From contig JAZQZZ010000017.1 in NCBI GenBank assembly GCA_045634305.1, positions 49,275 through 113,274 of the forward strand: a stretch of 64,000 nucleotides of DNA. The letters are read 5' to 3'. Below, piece by piece: positions 24,804 to 35,300 of this stretch (the stretch's first letter is position 1; every line of letters begins with the position of its first letter). The translations under genes were made by a program, and so were the position numbers. The stretch is from HGM04593 sp045634305 (GTDB lineage Bacteria > Bacteroidota > Bacteroidia > Bacteroidales > Bacteroidaceae). The notes beneath the pieces were generated by a model. The model was not told where the DNA came from. It searched no databases and worked only from the letters and a program-made list of their open reading frames with translations.

Positions 24804-27800
24804 TCCATTTTAAGCATTCTCTGTACTTTCTCCTTTGAGGGGACAATTGTCTTGCCGTCCTCAATGAATATAACCTTATCCACATTGCCGTCCTCCAGCA
24901 TGATTGCCTTGAGTGCACGTGCCCTTGCAGCCTCCATGTCAGGAATGATGAGACCGGCATCATAGTCGGCAGTTGTGAAATCTACGATGTTGCCATACAC
25001 GAACTTGCCTGCAAAGTAGACGAATGCCCTGCAGTGATGAGTTGTGTTGGGCTTGAGCTGTAGCACACGTGTAAAGAGACCGGTGCTCTTGTTCAGCGCC
25101 ACATCGGTATCACGTATCACCGTACTTGTACCATTAAGCAGGTCACTCTCGGTTGGTGCATACTCGAATCCGAATATCATCTCGCCATAGATATTCTCAT
25201 TCAAGGCCTCGAGAATGGTGCTGTTCACCTTACCTTTGAGTGTAGTCCATTCATCATCGAGTGCTGCATCGAACGTCGTCACATCAAAGTTCTCGGCAGG
25301 CTCAGGGCCAATGGTAAACTTCCTTACCGTGCTCTTGTATGTTTTGGCACCGTCGGCAGTCTGCACCACCAGCTGGCAATAGAAGTCGCTGCCCCAATCG
25401 AGATTGGGAAGTTCAAGCTCCCATTCGCGTCCATCATCGAACTTATCATATATACCGGTAGGCTCTTTCATATCCTTGTTGCGGGAGATGTCAAAACGAA
25501 CCATATAGTTCCTGATGAAATCATCACCTACTGGAACCGACTCATCAAGCAGTTTCCACAACAATTCGTTCACACGTCCTCTTATCACTGCCCTATTCTT
25601 GTCGACAAGCGGTGGATCAAGTGTCACGATATACTCTTTCTTTTTTGTCTTGAACTCATTTATTTCGGAAATGAATTCAGTTGTCACGCCATCGACAGTC
25701 TTCTCCACACGATACCTATAATAGTATGTTGTCGAGTGTTTCAGATTGGGCAGGATATACCTCATTCCGCAAACATGAACACCATCATCAATCCACGATG
25801 CAATATTGTCAACACGTAAGACATTCACTTCCTCATCAAAGAGGTCATTCTTCTCCGATGCATACTCAACCGTAATCACAGCTTTTCCCTTTGCGTAGGG
25901 GAATAGAACATTGGCAAACATCTCCGCTTCATCAGAACCGGGATTTTCGACCATATTGCCTATCGGGTCCGGTATCTTGAATTCAAGCACATCTGTCTCC
26001 ACGCGCGGTCTCACCCCATCATCATATATAACCTTGGCATAATATGTCCTGCCCGGCACCCATCCTTTCTCGGTTAGTACCACAAGGTCATAGTCATCCT
26101 TAACATCATCGCGTGCAAAGTCATCGTACTTTGCATCAATCACCCTCACAATCACCATTTCGTCGAGATACTCGCTACGGTCCTTCATCTCCGAATCCTT
26201 GACGACAAAACCGTCATCCTCCCAGGTATTCTTGTCCTCGGACACCACGAACTTATACTTGCTACGGTTGGTCACTCCCACATAACCCCTGTCAACCATC
26301 ACAAGCAGACCCACATTGTCAATGCTTGCCTCTACCTTGAAGTCATGGAACACAGGCTTGGTCTTGAAGACTATCTCATTTCCGTCATACGTTCTGTTTG
26401 TAGTGTTGTCAACCACAATGGCACGGTAACGGTACTCGGTATCCGGTTCAAGCTGGCCACCCACATCCCATGTAAAATCAGTGTGCCCCAAATTGCCGAA
26501 CGGATCGGTAGCCTTGGCATTACCCGGGTTATAGACGAATCCCACATTGAACTTGCTTGTCGTGTGGTCCATGTTCTCCTCATCGAACAATGACTGGTGC
26601 GCCTTGCCATTGAGCACTGCGCCGACAGCCGTTATTTCCGTCGGGTCGAGTGTTGTGGGCGAATAGTAATCCTTGAATCCGGCATCCCACAGATGGCTGT
26701 ATGTATATACATCATTTGCACCATCATACAGATATGCCTTCACCTTGAATTTCTCGGGCGTGAAGTCCTTGCGGTAAATCATTGTCTTCATCACATTTGA
26801 TACCGGCGTAGTGTACTCGAACATCTTGATTCGCTCGAACTCATTGCCTGCATTGTCAGTGAATATGAAACCACCCTCGGTAATATATGGATTATCAAGA
26901 GCCTCCTTCTCGAATTCTCCCTCAAGGTCGCAATACTCGTACTGCATATCAGACTTCGTCATCTTCACCTCATATGGTATGTAGAACTCGTCCATCTTGC
27001 CCATAACGCCATAGCCTGTGAAGAACGGGTTATATGCCAACGGATATACAGCAATCTTGCGTCCCCATAACTGTTCCTGGTCGTGCAGTCTGGCAACATA
27101 TTTTACATTGTTGGGCGATATTGCCTTGAACTCACCCATACTCTCAAGAAGCAAGTCCGGTGCTCCATCTTTCGCTGCACCCGGCGACACATCAACAAAC
27201 ATCAATGCCGCATCATATGAGAATATAAGATTCAATTTATTCTTCAGGGTACCCGTATATTTGCGCTCATCCTGTGCCAGATGACGGTCATCAATCTTGT
27301 CTGTTCCCGGAGTTGCATTCAGCACCCACAAATCAATGAAAACAACATTGTCTATACCGAGTTTCTTCATCCACTCACTGGCCTGAAACGTCCATGCCCC
27401 GTCTCCAATAGAAAATACAACGTCAATCAAGAATCCCCATTGCAACTTAAAATATGTATCCGCATTGAGTCCCTTGTATATCTCCTCCCTTTCGGCAAGC
27501 CATTCCAAGTCATCGGAAAGTTTTTCGGTTCTCTGCCCGAACTTGTATGTCAACTGAGCCGCCACTTTAGGTCCGGTACCCACCTTCAACTGGAACTCAA
27601 GTCCTTCGCCCAGAAGACCAATACCAACCTTCAAGTGCAACGCAATGAAAAACTCACCCTTGAGTTTTATCTCACCCGACGCGTCACTCTCAAACAATTT
27701 ATCGCCACTCTCGACATTCTCATTATTATTATCCCATATCACATCCTTGCTGGCACCGTCAATCTCAAAGCCGGCTGTTCGGTCAATCTTAATCTCGGCC

Positions 27801-28906
27801 TCGGCATGCAGGCTTGCCTCAAACAGATATGTCCAAGTAAATCCCACGTCAACATTGATTGTCAATCCGGGAATCAGCACCACCGGAACGTTTATGGTAA
27901 GGAAATCCTTCTCCAGATAATCATCTTCGGGCTTCAGTTCCACTTTTGCGTCAAAGGTTATCTTTCCCGACATAGAAAGCCCCACCGTACATTTAATCTT
28001 CTTTAGACCGATGCTATTGTCTATCATTACGGAAGCATTGGCCGAGAGTATTGTCTCGCCCTCAGCCACAACCGTGATTGGCGCATCACTGTCATCATCA
28101 TCATCATCCTTGCCGGTAATATCTTCCACCTTTACCTGGCCGCTGTCGCTTATCGTAAGCCTGCCTTTGAACTTCATTTTCTTCTCGACATTGGCATTAC
28201 TGTTAACCTCAACCTTGCCGTCACCGACTCCCACATCAACCGAAGTGTCGGTGTCCACACGCTTGCGTACAGCCCTTCTCTCAATCACATCCTGCGGCAC
28301 CACCTCGTCCTCGTCCTTTATGCCGCTCACACCGCAAGCATAAAGCACTTCGTACACCTCTTCAAGAGGCAATGGAGTACATTTCATCTCAACCCGGCCT
28401 TTTTCATAGTCCACTCCCATACTCTCCACACGTCCCATGAAGCCATACGGCAGTTTATCTCTATAGATATTGCATATAACCTTCTGCCCCACCTTGGGTA
28501 CAAGAGTCTTCGTAAGACAGTCAATCCTGAAGTATATTGTCCTGGCCGAATCGCTCTCCACAATGTATTGGAACAACTCCTCGCCAATCTCGAACACGCC
28601 CGCAGCATACTCCATTTCGGGCACCTCAAACATAAGGCTGTCAATATCACTTATATAAATCCCTGTACTGTCAGGTGTCAGTGCACCGTCGAAAATCATC
28701 TGTACAGGTTTCTCGTACTCGTTATTCAAGGAATCCTTATTTGAAAAAGTAATTTTCCAGTTACCGCCCTCGGGCAGCATGAAGTCCTTGTTGTCCTTGC
28801 GCATCACGCCAAACGATTTTTGCAAGTCCACCTGCGCCATTGCACCGGGCACAGCCATCATGATGGCTACCGATGTCATTATCAGATATCTAACAAACCT
28901 TTTCAT
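24800..28906 (-). CDS. Large exported protein with beta-rich core and FN3-like repeats (1368 residues)
   Basis: The signal peptide is 1-24 (MAVPGAMAQ). Residues about 30-210 form an N-terminal domain with ESMGVDYEKGRVEMKC. Around 270-290 is an Asp run (DDDDDDSD). About 290-560 is a beta-rich, Gly/Val-rich region resembling part of the middle of the 5007-residue neighbour (for example ITFDAKVELKPEDDYL, LTINVDVGFTWTY). From about 830 on I count five FN3-like modules, each closing with an L.P.T.Y.yr..v...g......F.T pattern. No catalytic motif, barrel ending or T9SS tail is visible. The start codon overlaps the previous stop (ATGA). I do not recognise the family; a structural surface or periplasmic component is likely. 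Confidence 0.7.
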   Translation of the reverse strand: MKRFVRYLIMTSVAIMMAVPGAMAQVDLQKSFGVMRKDNKDFMLPEGGNWKITFSNKDSLNNEYEKPVQMIFDGALTPDSTGIYISDIDSLMFEVPEMEYAAGVFEIGEELFQYIVESDSARTIYFRIDCLTKTLVPKVGQKVICNIYRDKLPYGFMGRVESMGVDYEKGRVEMKCTPLPLEEVYEVLYACGVSGIKDEDEVVPQDVIERRAVRKRVDTDTSVDVGVGDGKVEVNSNANVEKKMKFKGRLTISDSGQVKVEDITGKDDDDDDSDAPITVVAEGETILSANASVMIDNSIGLKKIKCTVGLSMSGKITFDAKVELKPEDDYLEKDFLTINVPVVLIPGLTINVDVGFTWTYLFEASLHAEAEIKIDRTAGFEIDGASKDVIWDNNNENVESGDKLFESDASGEIKLKGEFFIALHLKVGIGLLGEGLEFQLKVGTGPKVAAQLTYKFGQRTEKLSDDLEWLAEREEIYKGLNADTYFKLQWGFLIDVVFSIGDGAWTFQASEWMKKLGIDNVVFIDLWVLNATPGTDKIDDRHLAQDERKYTGTLKNKLNLIFSYDAALMFVDVSPGAAKDGAPDLLLESMGEFKAISPNNVKYVARLHDQEQLWGRKIAVYPLAYNPFFTGYGVMGKMDEFYIPYEVKMTKSDMQYEYCDLEGEFEKEALDNPYITEGGFIFTDNAGNEFERIKMFEYTTPVSNVMKTMIYRKDFTPEKFKVKAYLYDGANDVYTYSHLWDAGFKDYYSPTTLDPTEITAVGAVLNGKAHQSLFDEENMDHTTSKFNVGFVYNPGNAKATDPFGNLGHTDFTWDVGGQLEPDTEYRYRAIVVDNTTNRTYDGNEIVFKTKPVFHDFKVEASIDNVGLLVMVDRGYVGVTNRSKYKFVVSEDKNTWEDDGFVVKDSEMKDRSEYLDEMVIVRVIDAKYDDFARDDVKDDYDLVVLTEKGWVPGRTYYAKVIYDDGVRPRVETDVLEFKIPDPIGNMVENPGSDEAEMFANVLFPYAKGKAVITVEYASEKNDLFDEEVNVLRVDNIASWIDDGVHVCGMRYILPNLKHSTTYYYRYRVEKTVDGVTTEFISEINEFKTKKKEYIVTLDPPLVDKNRAVIRGRVNELLWKLLDESVPVGDDFIRNYMVRFDISRNKDMKEPTGIYDKFDDGREWELELPNLDWGSDFYCQLVVQTADGAKTYKSTVRKFTIGPEPAENFDVTTFDAALDDEWTTLKGKVNSTILEALNENIYGEMIFGFEYAPTESDLLNGTSTVIRDTDVALNKSTGLFTRVLQLKPNTTHHCRAFVYFAGKFVYGNIVDFTTADYDAGLIIPDMEAARARALKAIMLEDGNVDKVIFIEDGKTIVPSKEKVQRMLKME

Positions 28907-29409
28907 CTCACCACAACTTTAAGTTTGCACTCCTTCACCTTAGCCAGGTATGTACCCTTGGGCAGAATATCCAGCGACAAATTCGCTGCGGCATTTACAG
29001 CAGCCATCAATACCTGTTTTCCGGCAGCATCATACACATACAAAGTCTGCCCATGTAATGAGCCATGGAACACCAGTTCACCGTCAATAAATCTCATAGG
29101 GTTCAGCTCGGTCACCTCGGTCACATTGTCAATGCCGGTGAGCACAGCCTCCACGAACTTCATCGACCTTATTTCGTCGCGTTCGAACATATAATCCTCG
29201 CTCACGCCAAGAACCTCCACCATCTGCATTACCTGTCCATCCTTTTCGGTAGTGTATGAATATATATAGGAATCGGCATCAATCTCAATATCGAACACAC
29301 GGCCATCGACAAGTGTAATCACCACCTTGTCAAACTGTTTCTTTTCACCATCGGCCATAACAGGCACCGTGAACAGGATAGCCAAAAGAAGAATAACCAA
29401 CTTTTTCAT
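28903..29409 (-). CDS. Small exported protein with a T9SS-like C-terminal domain
   Basis: 168 residues from the ATG at 29409, which places MKK at the start of the signal peptide (cleavage near VMADG). An in-frame ATG at 29427 overlaps the previous stop as ATGA and would add six residues; coupling favours that one, signal geometry favours 29409. The last 45 residues (YVYDAAGKQVLMAAV...LPKGTYLAKV, ending KVVVR) have the layout of a type A T9SS sorting domain. The N-terminal half (VITLVDGRVFDIEIDADSYIYSY) is not recognised. Either a small T9SS cargo or a structural homologue of the domain without sorting function. Confidence 0.65.
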   Translation of the reverse strand: MKKLVILLLAILFTVPVMADGEKKQFDKVVITLVDGRVFDIEIDADSYIYSYTTEKDGQVMQMVEVLGVSEDYMFERDEIRSMKFVEAVLTGIDNVTEVTELNPMRFIDGELVFHGSLHGQTLYVYDAAGKQVLMAAVNAAANLSLDILPKGTYLAKVKECKLKVVVR

Positions 29410-29423
29410 ATCATCGTATTTTA

Positions 29424-30161
29424 TCATTTTCCATAATTGCGGCTCACACCACGGTAACGTTTCAAATCGGACAGCGTGCCATGCGTCTCACCATCCAGTA
29501 TAAGTGTCCCAAGCACAAAGCGTTCATACATCTCGGGCACATAGCACTCAATCGTCGCCTCCTCACCCGGCCACGAACCCTTTATTCTCATCTGCAGATA
29601 CGGAATGCCTTTCTCCCGGCGCATCTCGGCATCTGCACGCACCTCGCCATCCACCACAGCCACCAAACGTGTGTTGCCCAGCGAGTCAGTCATCTGCACA
29701 CCGTCCACTGTCAGCGACGAGTATAGCACCGTCTCATACAGGAACTCACGTGGGTCACACTCCTGCCACTCGAACACGTTCACATAGCAGCTGTCGCTCA
29801 CCACGTTCTCCGTATTGTCCATGTTCAGTGTCTGCGCCTGCACCACCACCAGAGCCCTGCCCGGTTTCATTGCACGCAACTTGCGTCCGGCAAGTTCCAC
29901 GGCCTCCTCATCACCCTTCACCAGCCAGTAGTATGAAGCCCGCACCGTGTCAGGTATCAGTTCCGTGCCGAAGGTGATGGTATCCCCCACATGCAGGTCA
30001 ATCTCGTGATGCGACAGGTAAAGCCCGTCAGGCTTTGGCTGTTCAGTCTCAAAGTTGAACATCTCGCCACATGAGCACACCGTCACTGCCGCACACAGCA
30101 TAAATATTTTACTAATCAGTTTCATTGTCCTTGGCATTATATTGAAACTTTGGCCAATCAT
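29424..30161 (-). CDS. Lipoprotein with bacterial Ig-like (BIG2-type) domain
   Basis: 245 residues if started at the ATG at 30161, which overlaps the upstream stop (ATGA); the lipoprotein signal begins more typically at Met13 (30125: MKLISKIFMLCAAVTVCSC). After the lipid Cys comes an Ig-like module at about 45-110 (LYLSHHEIDLHVGDTITF...MKPGRALVVVQ), then a beta-rich domain ending with a GVSRNYGK tail. It is the fourth gene of the seven-gene run. Tethering of a partner at the outer membrane is plausible but not shown. Confidence 0.65.
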   Translation of the reverse strand: MIGQSFNIMPRTMKLISKIFMLCAAVTVCSCGEMFNFETEQPKPDGLYLSHHEIDLHVGDTITFGTELIPDTVRASYYWLVKGDEEAVELAGRKLRAMKPGRALVVVQAQTLNMDNTENVVSDSCYVNVFEWQECDPREFLYETVLYSSLTVDGVQMTDSLGNTRLVAVVDGEVRADAEMRREKGIPYLQMRIKGSWPGEEATIECYVPEMYERFVLGTLILDGETHGTLSDLKRYRGVSRNYGK

Positions 30162-32353
30162 TTCTTTTCTTCTTCTTTAGGTATCTCCACTCTCACCACA
30201 TTCGAGTATCGGCTGAAGCGTCCATCCCTTGAGCGCACCCTGATGCGATACTCTGCAGCATCGCCCGGCTCCATGTAACGGTCGGTGGTGCTGCGCGCAT
30301 CAATTCTTGGCGAATCGATGTGACGGAAGAAATTCTCACCGTCCCATTTCTTGTACACGCAGAAGTAGAGTCCCTCATCAAGCAATTCATCAGTCAGTCC
30401 GGTAAGATCCCAGGCTATGAACACATGCTTGTCTTCGGGGCGATACACGGCACCCATGCCAACCTTAAGCAGCAACAGCATCTCACCTCGCTGCAGGAAG
30501 CCGGCCTCGAGCGAAGGCTCCGATGTTATGCCCGTCTCATTCATCGTCTCAATGTGATAGTAATATCGTTTCGTGTGGTTCGGCTCGGGCGAATCGGTCA
30601 CATACAGACGACCGTTCTTCACCGAGTCGATGGGGAGCACACCAATGAGTGTGTTAATCTCCTCGCCCTCCAGTCGACGGTATACATAGAACTTCTCAAC
30701 GTCATACTCCGATGAGGGATACCAACTCATATATACACTCTTCGTATCCTGCCACATCGAGTCTATTCGGCACGGACGCGGCGCGTCATAGTTCTTTCGT
30801 TTCACCTGCAGTGTCTGTGAGAACTTGGACTCGTTGCCCGAGTAATCATAGGCCTTCAACCTGTAATACGTATACCTCTGCGCAACCCCGTTCACCTTGA
30901 GCGTATCAAAGATTGCAGTACCCCTTGTCGAGCGTCCTGCCTTTTGCACAAAGGTGTGTGTCGTGTCGTTGGCATAGTAGAGCTGATATCCCGCAACATC
31001 CTTGTCCTTGCTTGCCTGCCACTTGATGAGCAGGCTGCCCGTGGGCGACATCACATACTCAAGGCCGGTAGGCGGAGCCGGCGCTGTGAAGTCGGCAATG
31101 AACATCTCCTGTGGCATGGCAGCCGATGTATTGCCAAGTGTATCCACAGACATGATTGTAACACGGCCTGTTCCCAAGTATGTCACCTCACAACGGAATA
31201 TGGTGTCACTTGGCGCAAGCAACTGTTCGTTCAGTTTCACCCAGGTACTGTCTATCTGCGGGTTGTAGTAGTAGATATCATATCCCACAAAGTCAGGTTC
31301 CATAATGTTCTTCTCCCACACCATGTCGGCAATGACGGTATTCTCATCGGGGCGCTCAAGTCTGAAGTACTTTATCAACGGCGCTGCAGGCGGAATCATG
31401 TCGGGCAGCTCCACCTTGTGCACGTTGCTGTACTCGCTCTTCTCGCCGAACGAGTCGTAACCGCATATACGGAACTCGTAACTGCCAGGCTCAATTCCTG
31501 CATGCTCGAATATATTCTGCGCCATAGACTCATCCTCATAGGTACGCAGGGTCATGAAAGGACGCTCATTCAGTTTCTTCCACTCCCCGCTGTTGTAGCG
31601 ACACTCAATGTCATACACCGTGAACGCAACATCCATAGGCCAGAATATACGTATCGAACGACCATCGACACCAATAGAATCCTTTATCACAGGATTATAC
31701 TGCGGCACCGGGGCTTTCTTGTTTACCACGGTCACGTCCTTGTATATAAGGTTCATCTCCTTTCTTGGGATGTTGGTCGTTACCTTGTAGGTGTATTCCT
31801 TACCTTTAGCCGCAGTGCTGTCCACGTAGAAAAGCGCCATGGTCTTTGCCAGGTCGGGGCGTATCTCGGCAAGCAGCATCGCATAGGCAAAGCGTGTCTG
31901 CTGCTCCTCATACAGCTGCACAATACCTTCGGCACCGTCATTGGCTATCGCATTGTCCAGTTCCGTACCCTTGCCGTAGAGCATCTGTGCCGCAGCACCC
32001 GCCAGCGAGTCCGAGGGTTCAAAGCGCAGTTTCATCTCTTCCAACGGCATTGGAAAAAGGTTCTTTGCCAAGGTATCCACACGCCCTGCTTCATCAGTTC
32101 GCAGCACGTTGTAACCATACTTGTTTGCCAAGTACCATGCAGGGAACTTGTCGGGTGCCCAACGCAACATCACGCAGTCGCCCTTGGGGCGTGCCAGCGT
32201 ATGCAAAAAGAACGTCTCCCATGTAGTATGGCTCCTCACGGTATCCCCCTCCAATGTCAGCATCCTCTCAACCGCATTGCCGGCCTGTGCCGTTGTCGCC
32301 AACAACAGCACAGCCAGTACAACCAATCTTCTCAATTCAAATAATCTTTTCAT
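30158..32353 (-). CDS. Exported fibronectin type III repeat protein (731 residues)
   Basis: The signal peptide is 1-24 (LLLATTAQAG). The first 220 residues are a non-repetitive domain (CVMLRWAPDKFPAWYLANKYGYNV is itself FN3-like at its start). Four FN3-like modules follow from about 215 to 650, recognisable by W...D.....Y.i.....w..l and by AYDYSGNES, SVDTLGNTSA and GYDSFGEKSEYSN strands. The C terminus is RVEIPKEEEKK. There is no catalytic motif. It lies 18 nt after the giant gene and overlaps the next gene by ATGA. An FN3 protein beside a giant TANFOR-like protein and a barrel is an arrangement I recall from other Bacteroidetes, from memory only. Confidence 0.7.
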   Translation of the reverse strand: MKRLFELRRLVVLAVLLLATTAQAGNAVERMLTLEGDTVRSHTTWETFFLHTLARPKGDCVMLRWAPDKFPAWYLANKYGYNVLRTDEAGRVDTLAKNLFPMPLEEMKLRFEPSDSLAGAAAQMLYGKGTELDNAIANDGAEGIVQLYEEQQTRFAYAMLLAEIRPDLAKTMALFYVDSTAAKGKEYTYKVTTNIPRKEMNLIYKDVTVVNKKAPVPQYNPVIKDSIGVDGRSIRIFWPMDVAFTVYDIECRYNSGEWKKLNERPFMTLRTYEDESMAQNIFEHAGIEPGSYEFRICGYDSFGEKSEYSNVHKVELPDMIPPAAPLIKYFRLERPDENTVIADMVWEKNIMEPDFVGYDIYYYNPQIDSTWVKLNEQLLAPSDTIFRCEVTYLGTGRVTIMSVDTLGNTSAAMPQEMFIADFTAPAPPTGLEYVMSPTGSLLIKWQASKDKDVAGYQLYYANDTTHTFVQKAGRSTRGTAIFDTLKVNGVAQRYTYYRLKAYDYSGNESKFSQTLQVKRKNYDAPRPCRIDSMWQDTKSVYMSWYPSSEYDVEKFYVYRRLEGEEINTLIGVLPIDSVKNGRLYVTDSPEPNHTKRYYYHIETMNETGITSEPSLEAGFLQRGEMLLLLKVGMGAVYRPEDKHVFIAWDLTGLTDELLDEGLYFCVYKKWDGENFFRHIDSPRIDARSTTDRYMEPGDAAEYRIRVRSRDGRFSRYSNVVRVEIPKEEEKK

Positions 32354-32371
32354 ATATTGTTCATTTTATTA

Positions 32372-35300
32372 TCATAAAACCCTGCCGAATGAGCCGCTCG
32401 AACTTGTGCTTGCAGGTGCCACATATGTTGAACCGGCCGGCAATATATTGTTCTTCACGGCATTGTGCAAATAGCCGTTCAAATCATTCAACAATGATGT
32501 AGATACAGTTTTACCGTTCATCAACAATGCATTGATTGCCACTACCTGACTCGACTCATTCAATGCCTTGTCCTTGGTAGCGTTGCCGGTGCTGAACACT
32601 ACTTTGACCTTGACACCGGTACCGGTCTTGCCTGTTGCTATCTTCTGAATTACAGACAAAGCCACATCGGCTGTTGCGAAATACACCTCAATGACACCGC
32701 TGCTTGTGCTGCCCGTGCGCTGCAGAATAAGGTTGTTTACCTTGCATGCCGCAAGGTCACCTGCAAACCACAGACGGCTACCGCCGAACTTCAATGTGTT
32801 GAAGTTACACTTGGTGAGTTTCAATATTCTGTTGGTGTTCTGCATTGTAAGCGAAGCATTGTAAGTTGTGTTCAACGTCAACAGCTGCGGGCCATAATTG
32901 CCATATACATATACCGTACCCGAACATGCATTCAGGGCATTTGTCAAGATAGTGTTGCTTATGTTGCTGTACGAGAGATGAATCTCCTTTACACGATTGG
33001 ACTTTGCAGTCAATGTAGTAAAGTAAGGGTTACTGTCGAGCAGCAGCTTATCCATTACAACCGGATGGTTGCTTATGTCTATGCTCTCGAAACCGTTGTA
33101 CTCGGCAAGCAAAGTCTTCAGTTCAGGCATATACTTGATTGCCGTTGTCGGGTCAACGAACGAACCACCGTTGGCATCAAGAGTCGTGAGGTTTGCCACA
33201 TCACCAATATGCAGGTACTTCCTGTCGGGTACAAGTTCCTTCCTCAAGTACTCTGTCATCGCTGTACCCAAAGCCGCGTGCAGCTTCTTGTCCTCCTCGG
33301 TGAGCACATCAATTATGCCCAGAGTATTCAGGCGGTTCTCCATCTCGGCATATCCGTCTCCCTTAGGTATTGCACCATTCAGAGCCAAAGCCACTATACT
33401 CTTGCAGTATGACGGGATATAACGGTCATCGGTAATACCTCCAGCGAGCAGGCCGTTGACTGCGTCGTAGAAGTTTGTCTTCACAAACGATTCATAACCT
33501 GCCTTGACGTTATAGAAAGTAATCTTCAGTTTCTGTCCCTTGGCAACATCCCACCAGTCGAGCATCCACTTCAATGCCACGTCGGCACTACCGAACTGCA
33601 ATTCCATAACCGATGAACGTTCAAGTTCAATATCCTTTATTGCCACACTTGAGAGGTTTGCAGGGAACTTGAGCCTTGCGCCACCGAATACCAACTGGTC
33701 GAGAGAGCACTTCGTTATGTCAAGATAACGGTTAGTGTTCCTCATCTTCAATGTCGGGAGCTGCATTGTCTGCACCTTGCCGAACGAAGAGCTGCTTTGT
33801 ACCGGAGTCACATTCAATGTCAGTAACTGTGTTCCGCCATTACCGTCTACCTCCAATGTAGCGGCATTCGATATCGCGGTATCAAAGATACCCTGGTCTA
33901 CATAAGTATTGTTGAGTTTCATCAGTGTAGCCTTCTTCTTGCTGCTGAAGTTCCTCAACTTGTCATTACCTGAGATGTCGAGCAGACTCAACTGGCCAGT
34001 CTTCTGTATATCCAGTGTCTTGAACGAGTTGCCTGCGGCGTTCACTGTTGTTACAACAGGCAGGTAGTCCATTACAATACCAAGGTCTGTTACACTCATG
34101 TTTGCACAATCGAGAGTCTGCAGTTTGGCAACATCAGTTGTGTGAACATACTCTGTCTTCACGCCCAACTTCTCTCTCAGGCTGTCGTGCAGCTTGGTGC
34201 CCATTGCATTGTGCATTCTCTCGTCATCCTCGGAACGCTTCTCGTGCAGGTCGAACATGTCAAGTACCTCATCGAGTCGGACACCTTCGGGTATTGCTCC
34301 GTCCCATACATATCCAAGGATGAGGTTGTTTGCAACAGTCTTCATCTCACTTGTAATGTTGACACCGCCATTCATTGTTACGCTGTTCACAAGGTTCAAC
34401 TGGTTGTTGAATTTGGTATCAACCTCACTGTTACCTGTATTCACAGTCATCGTGAACTTTGCACCCTTGTTGTCATCAACCCACTTGTTTATCCACATCA
34501 GAGCCATATCGGCAGTAGTGAATATCAGTTCAACAGGCTCATCCTTACTATCGAGCACAATCTTGCCTACATAACATGAGCGGCTATCGAACCTCACTTT
34601 ATCGGAGTTGAATTTCAAAGACTTGCCACCGAATACCAATTCATCGGAATGGCAATTCAATATAGTAAGCTGCTTGCCGCTGTTCTTCATCGAAATGTAA
34701 GATGGCGAGCCTGCCGGGGTCGCACTGATTGAGATTTCGACAGGACCGGTCAGGTTGTCGGCAATCAAAGTGCTGTGCGCAGCCGATGTAACAGCCTCGT
34801 CAAATGCAGCATCATCCACAAACGAGTTTGAAATGTTCAGCCACTTTGCAGCCTTTGCAAGGTTGAACTTCTCAAGAACAGGGTTGTACGACAGGTTAAG
34901 GCTGTCAAGAACCGGCATATCCTTGAGGTCTATACTCTTGAGTTCATTAGCCTCGGCGTTCACCACCTTAAGGTCGGGCATATACTTGATGATGCCGTTG
35001 AGGTCAACAATGTCCATATACGCACAGTTGAGTTCTGTGAAGTCCTCAACATCCTTCACATGCAATGCACGGCTGTCGGGGCTCAGTTTCTCCTTCAGAT
35101 GACCGTACAGATTCTCGCCCATAGCGGCACGCATGGCTGCATCGTCCTTGGTTATCTCTTCGATTTCCTTTTCCAAAGACTCGTCATATTCAACAGTCTC
35201 GTTATTGGCCTCATCGTAATATACCATATACGTTGTGTGTTTATTCTCGGGCCAATCTTTCCACTCATCCCAGCGTGTAAACCACTTCTTGTCATATACC

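Noticed and set aside
28093..28108. CATCATCATC tract in the 1368-residue protein gene as a phase-variation site
   Set aside because: The unit is three bases, so slippage would only change the number of Asp residues and not the frame.
30944..32344. 466-codon plus-strand frame opposite the FN3 gene
   Set aside because: It mirrors the minus-strand codons of a gene with signal peptide and FN3 modules; its translation shows no known motif.
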